This document shows positions 17,545-26,299 of a stretch of DNA of 64,000 bases, piece after piece. The DNA comes from Lachnospiraceae bacterium (lineage in GTDB: Bacteria > Bacillota > Clostridia > Lachnospirales > Lachnospiraceae). Position 1 is the stretch's first letter, and each line of letters begins with the position of its first letter. The translations under genes and the position numbers were made by a program. The notes under the pieces were generated by a model. The model did not search any database. It saw nothing but the letters and a program-made list of their open reading frames with translations, and had not been told where the DNA came from. The DNA is taken from the NCBI GenBank assembly GCA_017408735.1, contig JAFQUB010000041.1:1-64000 (forward strand), given 5' to 3'.

Positions 17545-19371
17545 TTAGTTTCTAGAAGCTCTCTTTCTCATAGTAGGATCCAGAATCTTCTTACGAATAC
17601 GAAGATTTTCCGGAGTAACCTCTAAAAGTTCATCTGTATCAATAAAATCTAAAGCCTGTTCCAGACTTAAAACTCTAGGCGGTGTCAGACGTAAAGCCTC
17701 GTCGGCACTGGAAGAACGTGTGTTTGTAAGCTGTTTCTTTTTGCAGACATTTAACTCGATGTCTTCCGCCTTACCATTCTGTCCAATAACCATACCTGCA
17801 TATACCTTTTCGCCAGGTCCGATAAATAAAGTACCACGTTCCTGAGCGTTGTATAATCCGTAAGTGATAGCTTCACCTGCTTCGAAAGCAATTAGAGAGC
17901 CTTGCTTTCTATACTGGATATCGCCCTTATATGGACCATAGCCGTCAAAAATAGTATTGATGATACCGTTACCCTTAGTATCTGTCATAAATTCTCCACG
18001 ATAACCAATCAAACCACGAGAAGGAATAGAGAATTCTAATCTTGTATAACCGCCATTGGATGCACCCATGTTGCGGAGTTCACCCTTACGCTGGCTTAAT
18101 TTTTCGATAACAGCACCGGAGAATTCATCCGGAACATCGATATAAGCAAGTTCCATCGGCTCTAATAATTTACCGTTTTCATCATTTTTATAAAGAACCT
18201 CCGCTTTACTTACTGCAAATTCAAAGCCTTCACGACGCATATTTTCAATTAAAACAGATAAGTGAAGCTCTCCACGACCGGATACCTTGAAGCTTTCCGC
18301 AGAATCGGTTTCTTCTACACGTAAGCTGACATCTGTATTCAATTCGCGGAACAGACGGTCACGAAGATGTCTGGAAGTTACAAACTTACCTTCCTTACCT
18401 GCCAATGGGCTGTCATTTACAATGAAAGTCATAGCAATGGTAGGCTCTGAAATCTTCTGGAAAGGAATAGCAACCGGATTATCTGTGGCACAGATAGTAT
18501 CACCGATGTGAATGTCAGCAATACCGGAAATCGCAACAATAGCACCGATGCGGGCTTCGTTTACTTCCACCTTCTTTAAACCGTCAAATTCATAAAGTTT
18601 GCTGATTTTTACTTTTTTGCATAGGCTTTCGTCATGAGCATTTACTAAAACAGCATCCTGATTTACCTTTAAAGAACCGTTATCTATTTTACCTACACCA
18701 ATACGGCCAACGTATTCGTTGTAGTCAATGGTACTGATTAATACCTGTGTGCTGGCATCCGGGTCACCCTCTGGAGCTGGAATGTAGTCGATAATAGTTT
18801 CGAATAAAGGATGCATATCCTTTGGTTCGTCATCCAATTCTCTCATAGCATAACCATTTTTTGCAGATGCATAGATGAAAGGACAATCTAACTGTTCGTC
18901 AGAAGCATCCAAATCCATAAATAATTCCAGGATTTCATCGATTACTTCGTCAGGACGAGCTTCCGGACGGTCAATTTTGTTGATACAAACGATAACCGGA
19001 AGTTCCATTTCCAAAGCTTTCTTTAACACGAATTTTGTCTGAGGCATGGCACCTTCGAAAGCATCTACCACCAGAACAACACCGTTTACCATCTTAAGAA
19101 CACGTTCTACTTCACCACCGAAGTCAGCATGTCCAGGAGTGTCAATAATATTTATTTTTGTATCTTTATAGAAGACAGCAGTGTTTTTGGCAAGTATTGT
19201 GATACCTCTTTCACGTTCAATGTCGTTGGAGTCCATGACACGTTCTGCAACGTCCTGATTGGAACGGAAAACACCACTTTGTTTTAAAAGTTCATCTACC
19301 AGAGTAGTTTTACCGTGGTCTACATGGGCGATAATGGCAATATTACGAATGTCATCACGTTTCATTTTCAT
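17545..19371 (-). CDS. typA: Ribosome-associated GTPase TypA/BipA
   Basis: 608 residues, the usual TypA length. GTPase motifs run in order: [12 protein letters not shown] near 14 (G1), RERGITI (G2), [16 protein letters not shown] (G3) and [13 protein letters not shown] (G4). EF-G-like domains and the TypA-specific C-terminal domain follow. It binds ribosomes and helps late assembly and stress growth. On the minus strand the ATG at 19371 (MKMKRDD) has an AGAAGGAC site nine bases upstream; the frame opens 34 codons earlier but without a site. It converges on glpK and diverges from the SSB-like gene. Confidence 0.95.
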   Translation of the reverse strand: MKMKRDDIRNIAIIAHVDHGKTTLVDELLKQSGVFRSNQDVAERVMDSNDIERERGITILAKNTAVFYKDTKINIIDTPGHADFGGEVERVLKMVNGVVLVVDAFEGAMPQTKFVLKKALEMELPVIVCINKIDRPEARPDEVIDEILELFMDLDASDEQLDCPFIYASAKNGYAMRELDDEPKDMHPLFETIIDYIPAPEGDPDASTQVLISTIDYNEYVGRIGVGKIDNGSLKVNQDAVLVNAHDESLCKKVKISKLYEFDGLKKVEVNEARIGAIVAISGIADIHIGDTICATDNPVAIPFQKISEPTIAMTFIVNDSPLAGKEGKFVTSRHLRDRLFRELNTDVSLRVEETDSAESFKVSGRGELHLSVLIENMRREGFEFAVSKAEVLYKNDENGKLLEPMELAYIDVPDEFSGAVIEKLSQRKGELRNMGASNGGYTRLEFSIPSRGLIGYRGEFMTDTKGNGIINTIFDGYGPYKGDIQYRKQGSLIAFEAGEAITYGLYNAQERGTLFIGPGEKVYAGMVIGQNGKAEDIELNVCKKKQLTNTRSSSADEALRLTPPRVLSLEQALDFIDTDELLEVTPENLRIRKKILDPTMRKRASRN

Positions 19372-19756
19372 AGTTTTAAGTCCTTCTTTCTTTGAATACA
19401 AATGTATAGCACAATGTGTTTCTTCTATATTAATAGTTCTTATGTCGAATTTTTTCCTAGAAAAAACAGCCATTAATCAGTTTATCATATTTTGGGCATA
19501 TTACAAGCAAAATTGTACAAATTCGCCATTTTACTTGAAAACCCAAATTAAATTAAGAATATTTTAGGAATTTTAATCAAAATTATTCAGAAATGTATGA
19601 TATGATTTCTAATCTAAATGGGAGATTTTTTGACAAAGAAACGGGCACTGTCGAGAAAAGTCGCACGATTTTCTTTGATATTTGGTATAAAATCATAAAT
19701 AATGGAATAGATATATTTATGCAAAGATTACTGTTAGAAGAAGGGAGAAAAAAATT
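19372..19756. other. Divergent intergenic region, typA / SSB-like gene
   Basis: This 385-base AT-rich gap should hold promoters for both flanking genes. On the minus strand TTGCTT and TGATAA with a 17-base spacer (-10 at about 19482-19487) could serve typA. On the plus strand there is a TTGACA at 19630-19635, but no good -10 at 17 bases; TATAAA at 19686-19691 is the better -10-like box. AGAAAA-N9-TTTTCT (about 19653-19673) is a small inverted repeat. I see no gene, tRNA or riboswitch here. Confidence 0.4.
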
Positions 19757-20383
19757 ATGACAGATAAGGTAATTGAAAACAATCAGGTAACTATGATGGG
19801 TGAAATCGCAAGTGATTTCACATTCAGCCATGAGATTTTTGGTGAAGGATTCTATATGGTGGATTTAAAAGTGAAACGTTTAAGTGACTCTTCAGATATT
19901 ATCCCACTTATGATTTCGGACCGCCTGATTAATGTGAAGGAAAGTTATGAAGGACAGAATGTATGTGTTATCGGGCAATTCCGCTCTTACAACAGACATG
20001 AAGAAAAGAAAAATCGTCTGGTACTTTCCGTATTTGTAAGAGAAATCGAATTTGTGGAAGAAGCAGGAGAAGGAACCAAAACAAATCAGATTTTTCTGGA
20101 TGGGTACATATGTAAACCTCCTGTTTACAGAAAAACACCTCTTGGCAGAGAAATAGCGGATTTACTGGTAGCAGTAAACAGACCATATGGAAAATCGGAT
20201 TATATTCCATGTATCTGCTGGGGAAGAAATGCAAGATTTGCAGCAGATTTTACTGTGGGCGGACATATTCAAATCTGGGGAAGAATCCAGAGTAGGGAAT
20301 ATGTGAAGAAAATCAGTGAAGACGAGATGGAGAAGCGCGTTGCATATGAAGTTTCTGTGAGCAAATTAGAATATCTGGAATAA
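19757..20383 (+). CDS. Two-OB-fold single-stranded-DNA-binding-like protein
   Basis: 208 residues with two OB-type halves of the SSB/PriB sort. The first (about 5-105) has NQVTMMGEIASDFTFSHE and VCVIGQFRSYNRHE; the second (about 110-205) has NQIFLDGYICKPPVYRKTPLGREIADLLVAVNRPYGKSDYIPCICWGRNA, very close to the strand pattern of bacterial SSB. There is no acidic SSB tip (DDDIPF type), so it is not the main replicative SSB. It probably binds single-stranded DNA in a specialised role; the exact function is unknown. It is followed 69 bases later by a corrinoid adenosyltransferase gene on the same strand. Confidence 0.75.
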   Translation: MTDKVIENNQVTMMGEIASDFTFSHEIFGEGFYMVDLKVKRLSDSSDIIPLMISDRLINVKESYEGQNVCVIGQFRSYNRHEEKKNRLVLSVFVREIEFVEEAGEGTKTNQIFLDGYICKPPVYRKTPLGREIADLLVAVNRPYGKSDYIPCICWGRNARFAADFTVGGHIQIWGRIQSREYVKKISEDEMEKRVAYEVSVSKLEYLE

Positions 20384-20452
20384 AGGATTGATTAACCGCC
20401 TCAATTATGGTAATATTTTTATAGATATGAGTAATACTAAAAGAGGTGTGTT

Positions 20453-20938
20453 ATGAAAACAGGACTGATACAGATTTATTGTGGTGATGGACGTGGCAAG
20501 ACCACAGCAGCCATTGGGCAGGCAATACGTGCTGCCAGCCAGGGGAAGACAGTCACTATCATTCAGTTTTTGAAGGGACGAAACGAAGAAGAACTTAATT
20601 TTATTAAACGGTTAGAGCCGGAAATAAAATTGTTTCGTTTTGAAAAATCAGATGAGTTTTATGATCAACTGACCCAGACACAGCAATCAGAAGAAGTCAT
20701 GAATATAAGAAATGGGATTAATTTTGCAAGGAAGGTAGTTCAGACCGGAGGATGTGAAGTACTGATTCTGGATGAACTATTAGGGCTTTTGGATAATAAA
20801 ATTATTACTATGGAAGATATCCGTGAAATAGTGGAACATAAAAGTGAAGATATGGAACTTATTTTTACGGGACGTTTTATCAATGATGAACTTATGGAGA
20901 TTGCGGACAGTGTTTCAAAAGTAGAAACAATGAAATAA
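20453..20938 (+). CDS. Corrinoid adenosyltransferase, CobA/BtuR type
   Basis: 161 residues. The P-loop GDGRGKTTAAIGQAIRAA starts at residue 11 and the motif CEVLILDELLGLLDNK lies near 102-117, both typical of the CobA/CobO/BtuR family that adds the adenosyl group of ATP to cob(I)alamin or cobyrinic acid diamide. It is slightly shorter than E. coli BtuR. No other cobalamin gene is nearby, so a salvage role is more likely than a place in a full pathway. The ATG at 20453 has AGAGGTG upstream. The strong dapA promoter begins just after its stop. Confidence 0.85.
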   Translation: MKTGLIQIYCGDGRGKTTAAIGQAIRAASQGKTVTIIQFLKGRNEEELNFIKRLEPEIKLFRFEKSDEFYDQLTQTQQSEEVMNIRNGINFARKVVQTGGCEVLILDELLGLLDNKIITMEDIREIVEHKSEDMELIFTGRFINDELMEIADSVSKVETMK

Positions 20939-20943
20939 GCAGG

Positions 20944-20972
20944 TTGACAAGAAGAAGTAATAATGCTATATT
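20944..20972 (+). promoter_or_regulatory. Sigma-A promoter of the dapA-dapB operon
   Basis: A perfect -35 TTGACA (20944-20949), a 17-base spacer and TATATT as -10 (20967-20972). It lies about 35 bases before the lysine riboswitch. Confidence 0.85.
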
Positions 20973-21004
20973 CAATGTAGTAAAGCTTTATGAAAACAAT
21001 TGAA

Positions 21005-21180
21005 TAGTGAAGATAGAGGTTGCATTGTTTAAAAGTACATTGTCTGATGTTGCAGGAACATAAGAGGGCAATGGAAAGGAAACCGTGCCGAAAGATGAAT
21101 TTTCTGCGGAATTTGTCTTGGGCATGCAGTTAAGAACTGTATGACTGTCATCTTAAAAAAAGATGGTGCGCTATCGATGA
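21005..21180 (+). ncRNA. Lysine riboswitch (L box)
   Basis: The leader carries conserved L-box blocks in order: GAAGATAGAGGTTGC near 21008-21023, CGTGCCGAAAG near 21083-21094, the CTTGGGCATGCAG pair near 21118-21129 and the closing GATGGTGCGCTATC near 21162-21175. The order matches the five-helix lysine-binding core of lysC leaders. Lysine binding should favour the downstream terminator and shut off dapA-dapB, the first committed steps to lysine. Boundaries are by eye. Confidence 0.92.
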
Positions 21181-21200
21181 ATAGAAGAATAGGTAATTCT

Positions 21201-21234
21201 ATAGGAATCGGCAGGCTTGTCGGTTCCTATTTTA
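21201..21234 (+). terminator. Riboswitch-controlled terminator before dapA
   Basis: Stem TAGGAATCGGCA with TGTCGGTTCCTA (21202-21230, containing G-U pairs) followed by TTTTA. It directly follows the lysine aptamer, as expected for the expression platform. Confidence 0.85.
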
Positions 21235-21253
21235 ATATTAAGGAGGAATGAAC

Positions 21254-22144
21254 ATGGCAATTTTTAAAGGTGCAGGTGTAGCGATTATTACACCTTTTCA
21301 TGAGGATGGTTCCGTGAATTTTGAAAAATTAGGGGAACTGATTGAATTTCAGATTGAAAACAAAACAGATGCAATTATTATTTGTGGTACTACAGGAGAA
21401 GCTTCCACATTAACGCATGAAGAACACTTAGAATGTATAAAATATACTATTGATAAGGTGGCAGGAAGAATTCCGGTAGTGGCAGGAACAGGTTCTAACT
21501 GTACAGAAACAGCAATTTATTTGTCAAAGGAAGCAGAAAAATATGGTGCAGATGGATTATTAGTGGTAACACCATATTATAACAAAGCGACTCAAAAAGG
21601 CTTAATTGCACACTATACAGCAGTGGCAAATTCTGTAAAAATTCCAATTATCATGTACAATGTACCATCCAGAACTGGATGCAACATTTTACCGGAAACA
21701 GCAGTAGCTCTCGCTAAAAATGTGGAAAACATTGTGGCAATCAAAGAAGCTACCGGAAATATTTCACAGGTTGCAAAATTAATGCAGCTTGCAGACGGTT
21801 GTATTGATTTATATTCCGGAAATGATGAACAGATCGTACCATTACTTTCCTTAGGCGGATTTGGCGTAATTTCTGTATTATCCAATGTGGCACCAAAGGA
21901 AACACATGATATTGTTGAAAAATTCATGAATGGAGATGTGCAGGGAAGCAGAGAATTACAATTAAAGGCAGTTCCATTAATAGACCAGTTATTCTGTGAA
22001 GTAAATCCAATTCCTGTAAAGGCAGCAGTAAATATGATGGGAATGGAAGCAGGTCCACTTCGTATGCCATTGACTGAAATGGAAGATGCTCACAAAGAAA
22101 ACTTAAAGAAAGCAATGAACGATTTTGGAATTAAAGTAAAATAA
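21254..22144 (+). CDS. dapA: 4-hydroxy-tetrahydrodipicolinate synthase
   Basis: 296 residues. It condenses pyruvate with aspartate semialdehyde in the lysine and diaminopimelate pathway. Motifs are intact: CGTTGEASTLTHEEH near 43, the tyrosine of VVTPYYNKATQKG near 130, YNVPSRTGCNI, and the Schiff-base lysine in VAIKEATGNISQV near 160. The ATG at 21254 is chosen because the AGGAGG at 21241-21246 gives a seven-base spacing; ATG 21248 would be too close. Expression is controlled by the upstream lysine riboswitch, and dapB follows in the same unit. Confidence 0.97.
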   Translation: MAIFKGAGVAIITPFHEDGSVNFEKLGELIEFQIENKTDAIIICGTTGEASTLTHEEHLECIKYTIDKVAGRIPVVAGTGSNCTETAIYLSKEAEKYGADGLLVVTPYYNKATQKGLIAHYTAVANSVKIPIIMYNVPSRTGCNILPETAVALAKNVENIVAIKEATGNISQVAKLMQLADGCIDLYSGNDEQIVPLLSLGGFGVISVLSNVAPKETHDIVEKFMNGDVQGSRELQLKAVPLIDQLFCEVNPIPVKAAVNMMGMEAGPLRMPLTEMEDAHKENLKKAMNDFGIKVK

Positions 22145-22171
22145 GATACCTTTTGTGTGATGGAGGATAAA

Positions 22172-22936
22172 ATGGTTAAAATAATTATGCATGGCTGTAA
22201 CGGCAAAATGGGCCAGGTAATCAGCGGAATTGTAAAAGAAGACGAAAACGCAGAAATTGTAGCAGGAATCGATGTGTCTGACCACATTAAAAATGATTAT
22301 CCTGTGTTTAAAAGTATCAGTGAATGTGATGTAGAAGCAGATGTTGTTATTGACTTTGCAGCAGCACCGGCAGTAGAGGCTTTGTTAGACTATTGTGAAG
22401 AAAAGAAACTTCCGGTAGTTTTATGTACTACCGGACTTTCCGAAGAACAGTTAAACAGAGTTCCGGAAGCGGCAAAAAAGACAGCAGTTTTAAAATCTGC
22501 CAACATGTCACTGGGTATCAATATGCTTTTAAAATTATTAAAAGAGGTAACCGGAATTCTGGCGCCGGCAGGCTATGACATTGAAATCGTGGAAAAACAT
22601 CATAATCAGAAAGTGGATGCGCCAAGCGGAACAGCATTAGCCTTGGCAGATTCCATCAATGAAACTTTAAATAATGAATATGCATATAACTATGACAGAA
22701 GTCAAGAACGCAAAAAAAGAGAAAAGAAAGAAATCGGCTTAAGTGCTGTAAGGGGCGGCACCATTGTAGGGGAGCACGAAGTGATTTTTGCGGGAATTGA
22801 TGAAGTTATCGAATTTAAGCATACAGCATACTCCAAGGCAGTATTTGCAAAGGGAGCTGTTCAGGCGGCAAAATTCTTAAGTGGAAAACCGGCCGGGATG
22901 TATGATATGGCAGACGTCATTGATGCAGAAAGTTAA
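22172..22936 (+). CDS. dapB: 4-hydroxy-tetrahydrodipicolinate reductase
   Basis: 254 residues. The N-terminal Rossmann motif is HGCNGKMGQVI near 6-16, and the catalytic/substrate block EKHHNQKVDAPSGTALALAD lies near 142-161. It reduces the DapA product with NAD(P)H. The ATG at 22172 is preferred because GGAGG at 22162-22167 sits just upstream; GTG or ATG codons further up would overlap that site. It is 27 bases after dapA and shares its lysine-riboswitch control. No clear T-rich terminator follows; the next structure is the long stem before the lipoprotein. Confidence 0.96.
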   Translation: MVKIIMHGCNGKMGQVISGIVKEDENAEIVAGIDVSDHIKNDYPVFKSISECDVEADVVIDFAAAPAVEALLDYCEEKKLPVVLCTTGLSEEQLNRVPEAAKKTAVLKSANMSLGINMLLKLLKEVTGILAPAGYDIEIVEKHHNQKVDAPSGTALALADSINETLNNEYAYNYDRSQERKKREKKEIGLSAVRGGTIVGEHEVIFAGIDEVIEFKHTAYSKAVFAKGAVQAAKFLSGKPAGMYDMADVIDAES

Positions 22937-22956
22937 AAATTAAAATGAATTAAGTA

Positions 22957-23029
22957 TAAAACACTTCTTTTCGGGAAATATTAAGACAAAGAGCAGGGCT
23001 CTTAATAGATTAGAAAAAGGAGTGTTTTA
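22957..23029 (+). promoter_or_regulatory. Long stem that sequesters the lipoprotein ribosome site
   Basis: TAAAACACTTCTTTT (22957-22971) pairs base for base, with one G-U, to AAAAGGAGTGTTTTA (23015-23029). The right arm contains the GGAG ribosome site for the gene starting at 23034. The 43-base loop holds a second hairpin, AAGAGC-AGG-GCTCTT. It could be a translational switch, an RNA thermometer or a weak dapB terminator; there is no free U run after the stem. Confidence 0.65.
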
Positions 23030-23033
23030 TATT

Positions 23034-23498
23034 ATGATGAAGTTGAAAAAAATGTGTGCAGGAACATTGCTTGTTCTTAGTATGTGTGCTATGACAGCCT
23101 GTGGTAATAACAAGAATGATACCAACACAACTACTGGGAACAACACAGCAACACCAACTACAACTGTTGATGACAATGGAGCGGTAAATGACACTGGCGT
23201 CATGGATAACAACGGAACAGTCGATGATAATGTTGGTGGGAATGGAACTGCTGCCGGAGAAAATAATGGGGCGAATGCAGACGAGCAGAACAACAGCGAT
23301 AATATTATTAACGGTGTAGAAAACGCAGGAGAAGATGTAATCGATGGTGTCGGAGATGCTGCAGAAGATGTGATTGATGGTGTCACAGGTGATGATACAA
23401 ATAACAATGACAATAATAACATCAATGACAATACCACAGACAACAATACAAACAACAACAAGACAAATACAACCAACGACAATAACAAAGCAAGATAA
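23034..23498 (+). CDS. Asn/Thr/Asp-rich lipoprotein of unknown function
   Basis: 154 residues. A short basic N-terminus and hydrophobic segment end in the lipobox MTAC, with the lipidated Cys near residue 22. The rest is low-complexity, rich in Asn, Thr, Asp and Gly, with an imperfect internal repeat EDVIDGVGDAAEDVIDGV near 100-120 and an almost pure Asn/Asp/Thr tail. No enzymatic domain is visible. It is probably anchored to the outer face of the membrane as a flexible, acidic chain. The ATG at 23034 has its GGAG inside a long stem, so translation is probably regulated. Similar disordered lipoproteins are common but poorly described in Lachnospiraceae. Confidence 0.75.
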   Translation: MMKLKKMCAGTLLVLSMCAMTACGNNKNDTNTTTGNNTATPTTTVDDNGAVNDTGVMDNNGTVDDNVGGNGTAAGENNGANADEQNNSDNIINGVENAGEDVIDGVGDAAEDVIDGVTGDDTNNNDNNNINDNTTDNNTNNNKTNTTNDNNKAR

Positions 23499-23519
23499 TA
23501 ATGTAGTAGAATAATACAG

Positions 23520-23541
23520 GCAAATCGACTTGTCGGTTTGC
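23520..23541 (+). other. Stem-loop between the lipoprotein gene and hisA
   Basis: GCAAATCGAC and GTCGGTTTGC form a stem with one G-U pair and a very short loop, ending seven bases before the hisA ribosome site (TAGGAG at 23548-23553). There is no T run, so it is not a classical terminator. Confidence 0.45.
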
Positions 23542-23559
23542 TGTACATAGGAGATTAGA

Positions 23560-24333
23560 ATGAAATTTAGACCATGTATAGATATTCATAACGGAAAGGT
23601 AAAGCAGATTGTGGGCGGAAGTCTGTTAGATCAGGGAAATCAGGCCCAAGAAAATTTTGTATCAGAACAAAGCGCTGCGTTTTATGCAGAGTGTTATAAA
23701 AAACGTGGAATTCGGGGTGGGCATATTATTTTATTAAATCCTCCCTCCTCAGAGTACTATGAAGCTACAAAAAATCAGGCATTGGAAGCATTGCGGGCTT
23801 ATCCGGGCGGAATGCAGATTGGTGGTGGTATTACCAATGAAAATGCCATGGAATACATAGAAAATGGAGCAAGTCACGTAATAGTTACCTCCTTTGTATT
23901 TAAGGATGGTAAAGTAAACTGGGATAACTTAGACAAACTGGTAAAAGCTGTGGGAAAAGAACGAGTAGTTTTAGATTTGAGCTGCCGAAAAAAAGATGGA
24001 GCGTATTATGTGGTTACTGACCGTTGGCAGAAATTTACGGCTGAAGTGTTGAATGTGAATACTCTGGAACGTTTTCAGCAGTATTGTGATGAATTTCTTA
24101 TTCATGCAGTGGATGTGGAAGGAAAATCATCCGGCGTAGAAAAAGAATTGGCAGAAATGTTGGGGAATTATGGAAAACTTCCGGTTACTTATGCAGGTGG
24201 GATTGGAAGTTATGACGATATTGAGATATTAAAGAAACTAGGAAAAAATAAATTGGATATCACCATAGGAAGTGCCTTGGATTTATTTGGGGGTATATTG
24301 GAGTTTGAAAAGGTGTTATCTTACATGGATTAG
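23560..24333 (+). CDS. hisA: Eukaryotic-type HisA (ProFAR isomerase)
   Basis: 257 residues in one TIM barrel: MKFRPCIDIHNGKVKQIVGGSL at the N-terminus with the catalytic Asp, and a second phosphate-binding block VTYAGGIGSYDDIEILK near 209. It isomerises ProFAR to PRFAR in histidine synthesis. The sequence pattern (FRPCIDIHNGKVKQIVGGSL, LNPPSSEYYEATKNQALEALRAYPGGMQIGGGI) follows the plant/fungal HIS6 type rather than usual bacterial HisA. The ATG at 23560 has TAGGAG upstream. No other his gene is adjacent; pepD follows after nine bases. Confidence 0.88.
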   Translation: MKFRPCIDIHNGKVKQIVGGSLLDQGNQAQENFVSEQSAAFYAECYKKRGIRGGHIILLNPPSSEYYEATKNQALEALRAYPGGMQIGGGITNENAMEYIENGASHVIVTSFVFKDGKVNWDNLDKLVKAVGKERVVLDLSCRKKDGAYYVVTDRWQKFTAEVLNVNTLERFQQYCDEFLIHAVDVEGKSSGVEKELAEMLGNYGKLPVTYAGGIGSYDDIEILKKLGKNKLDITIGSALDLFGGILEFEKVLSYMD

Positions 24334-24342
24334 GAGGTATTT

Positions 24343-25797
24343 ATGGCAGTATTAGACATGGAACCAAAAGAAGTATTTCGCTATTTTGAGGAGATATGCG
24401 CAATTCCTCATGGCTCATCCCACACAGAATTAATCAGCGATTATCTGGTGAATTTTGCGAAGGAGCATCAATTGAAATACATTCAGGAGGAATGTGGAAA
24501 TGTAATTATTTATAAACAGGCATCAGCAGGGTACGAGAATGCTCCTACAGTGATTTTGCAGGGACATATGGATATGGTTTGTGAAAAGGATGCTGAGGCA
24601 GAAATTAACTTTTTGAAAGATGGATTGAAGTTACAGGTAAAAGATGATTATATTTTTGCAGACCATACAACTCTTGGAGGAGATGACGGGATTGCACTTG
24701 CTTATGCTTTGGCAATTCTGGCATCTTCGGATTCGGAAGAAATTAAGCATCCGGAATTGGAAGTGGTATTTACCGTAGATGAAGAAATTGGAATGTTAGG
24801 AGCCACAGCACTGGATGCTTCTGTATTAAAGGGAAGAATGCTGTTGAATATTGATTCGGAAGAAGAAGGTATTTTAACCACCAGCTGTGCCGGGGGTGTG
24901 TTAGGAGAAGTAACACTACCATTTCGACCGGCAGAGGTGGAAGGAGTTTGTTATGAAATATTGCTGGAAGGCTTACAGGGAGGCCATTCGGGGGTAGAAA
25001 TCCATAAGGAACGTGGCAATGCCAATATTCTTATGGGAAGACTGCTGTTTGAACTTTCAGAGGAGATGGGATTTGGAATTTCTGCCATCAGCGGAGGTCT
25101 GAAGGATAACGCCATTCCAAGAGCGGCAAGAGCTGTAATCTGGCTGGATGAAGAAAATCAGGATACCTTAAAAGTGATTGTAGAAAAGTTTGAAGAAACC
25201 ATTCGCAAAGAGTATCGTGCCAGTGATGGGGCAGTGACTGTGAATGTTCATAAGCTGGAAGAAACGGAAGGCATAATGATTCATCCGGGGCAAAAAGAAA
25301 TGTTGATTTATATTCTGCGAAATCTTCCGAACGGTGTGCAGAAAATGAGCATGGATATTCCTGGGCTGGTGGAAACTTCCTGTAATTTAGGAATTGTAAA
25401 AACATTGGAGGATTCTGTACAGTTACAGGTATCCATTCGAAGCTCTGTGGAAAGCGAAAAGCGGGAATTGAGCGATAAAATCAGATACCTGACGGAGTTT
25501 TTGGGATGCGATTATCAGGAAAGCGGAGATTATGCCGGCTGGGAATACAACCCGGATTCCAAATTACAGAAAATTATGGTAGATGTTTATGAAAAAATGT
25601 ATGGTAAGCAGCCAAAGGTAGAAGCGGTGCATGCTGGATTGGAATGTGGTATTTTATCCGCAAAAATGCCGGGATTACAGTGCATTTCCATAGGACCGGA
25701 TATTATGGACATTCACACACCGAAAGAGCGTTTAAGTATATCTTCAACTAAAAGAGTATGGGAATATGTGAAAGCGGTGCTTCGAGAAATAAAATAA
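24343..25797 (+). CDS. pepD: Aminoacyl-histidine dipeptidase (PepD, M20 family)
   Basis: 484 residues. M20 metallopeptidase motifs are intact: LQGHMDMVCEKD near 75-86, TTLGGDDGIALAYALAI near 108-124 and FTVDEEIGMLGA near 144. The dimerisation insert typical of PepD follows, then a C-terminal metal ligand in HAGLECGILSAKMPGLQCISIGPDI near 428. It hydrolyses dipeptides such as Xaa-His and carnosine-type substrates in the cytoplasm. It is only nine bases after hisA, which is interesting given the histidine link, but is probably a simple shared transcript. A terminator follows. Confidence 0.94.
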   Translation: MAVLDMEPKEVFRYFEEICAIPHGSSHTELISDYLVNFAKEHQLKYIQEECGNVIIYKQASAGYENAPTVILQGHMDMVCEKDAEAEINFLKDGLKLQVKDDYIFADHTTLGGDDGIALAYALAILASSDSEEIKHPELEVVFTVDEEIGMLGATALDASVLKGRMLLNIDSEEEGILTTSCAGGVLGEVTLPFRPAEVEGVCYEILLEGLQGGHSGVEIHKERGNANILMGRLLFELSEEMGFGISAISGGLKDNAIPRAARAVIWLDEENQDTLKVIVEKFEETIRKEYRASDGAVTVNVHKLEETEGIMIHPGQKEMLIYILRNLPNGVQKMSMDIPGLVETSCNLGIVKTLEDSVQLQVSIRSSVESEKRELSDKIRYLTEFLGCDYQESGDYAGWEYNPDSKLQKIMVDVYEKMYGKQPKVEAVHAGLECGILSAKMPGLQCISIGPDIMDIHTPKERLSISSTKRVWEYVKAVLREIK

Positions 25798-25813
25798 TAG
25801 AAAAAAGACAACA

Positions 25814-25841
25814 AAAAAGTGCGGTTTCCCGCACTTTTTCG
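25814..25841. terminator. Terminator after pepD
   Basis: AAAAAGTGCGG and CCGCACTTTTT-like arms around a TTTC loop, followed by TTTTTC. The A and T tracts on both sides make it usable from either strand. The next gene (cold-shock) converges from the right. Confidence 0.88.
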
Positions 25842-25941
25842 TTAACCCGTTGTTTATAAATGTAATTCTTTATTCCTAATAAAAATCGGTCAAATCTGAT
25901 GAAATTTATATTATAGAAAAAGGTACATTGATAAATAATGA

Positions 25942-26142
25942 TTAAAGCTTAGTTACGTTTGTAGCCTGTGGTCCTTTAGCGCCATCAACGATTTCGAATT
26001 CTACTGCCTGGCCTTCTTCTAAAGATTTGAATCCTTCCATGTTTAAGCCTGAATAATGTACGAATACATCATTTCCAGCTTCGTCAGAAATAAATCCATA
26101 TCCTTTCTGATTATTGAACCACTTTACTGTACCCTTGTTCAT
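25942..26142 (-). CDS. Cold-shock protein, CspA family
   Basis: 66 residues, the standard single cold-shock domain. RNP1 (KGYGFI) and RNP2 (VFVHY) are intact and spaced as expected. It binds RNA and single-stranded DNA and acts as an RNA chaperone. On the minus strand the ATG at 26142 has a GGAGGTA ribosome site upstream; the frame opens earlier but without a site. It diverges from the epimerase gene; the 157-base gap between them is AT-rich and holds an unassigned promoter for each. Whether it is cold-induced or constitutive cannot be read from sequence. Confidence 0.95.
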   Translation of the reverse strand: MNKGTVKWFNNQKGYGFISDEAGNDVFVHYSGLNMEGFKSLEEGQAVEFEIVDGAKGPQATNVTKL

Positions 26143-26299
26143 GCTGATACCTCCAAAAAATTTATAAGGACTGCATTTAAACAATCCTCTATAAGAATAT
26201 CACAAAAGCAGTTTATTGTAAAGTTGTTTTTTTGTGTATATTCTGTTATTCTAGAGAGGTCTGTGGATAGGAAAAAGGTAGGAAAAGAAAGGGAAAGAT

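Noticed and set aside
20939..21247. A T-box or other amino-acid leader before dapA
   Set aside because: The blocks and their order match the lysine L-box; no T-box AGGGTGGNACCGCG-type motif is present.
23027..23548. 173-codon minus-strand frame opposite the lipoprotein
   Set aside because: It reads as Leu/Val/Ser-rich low complexity, the expected reverse of the Asn/Thr/Asp repeats, and has no ribosome site.
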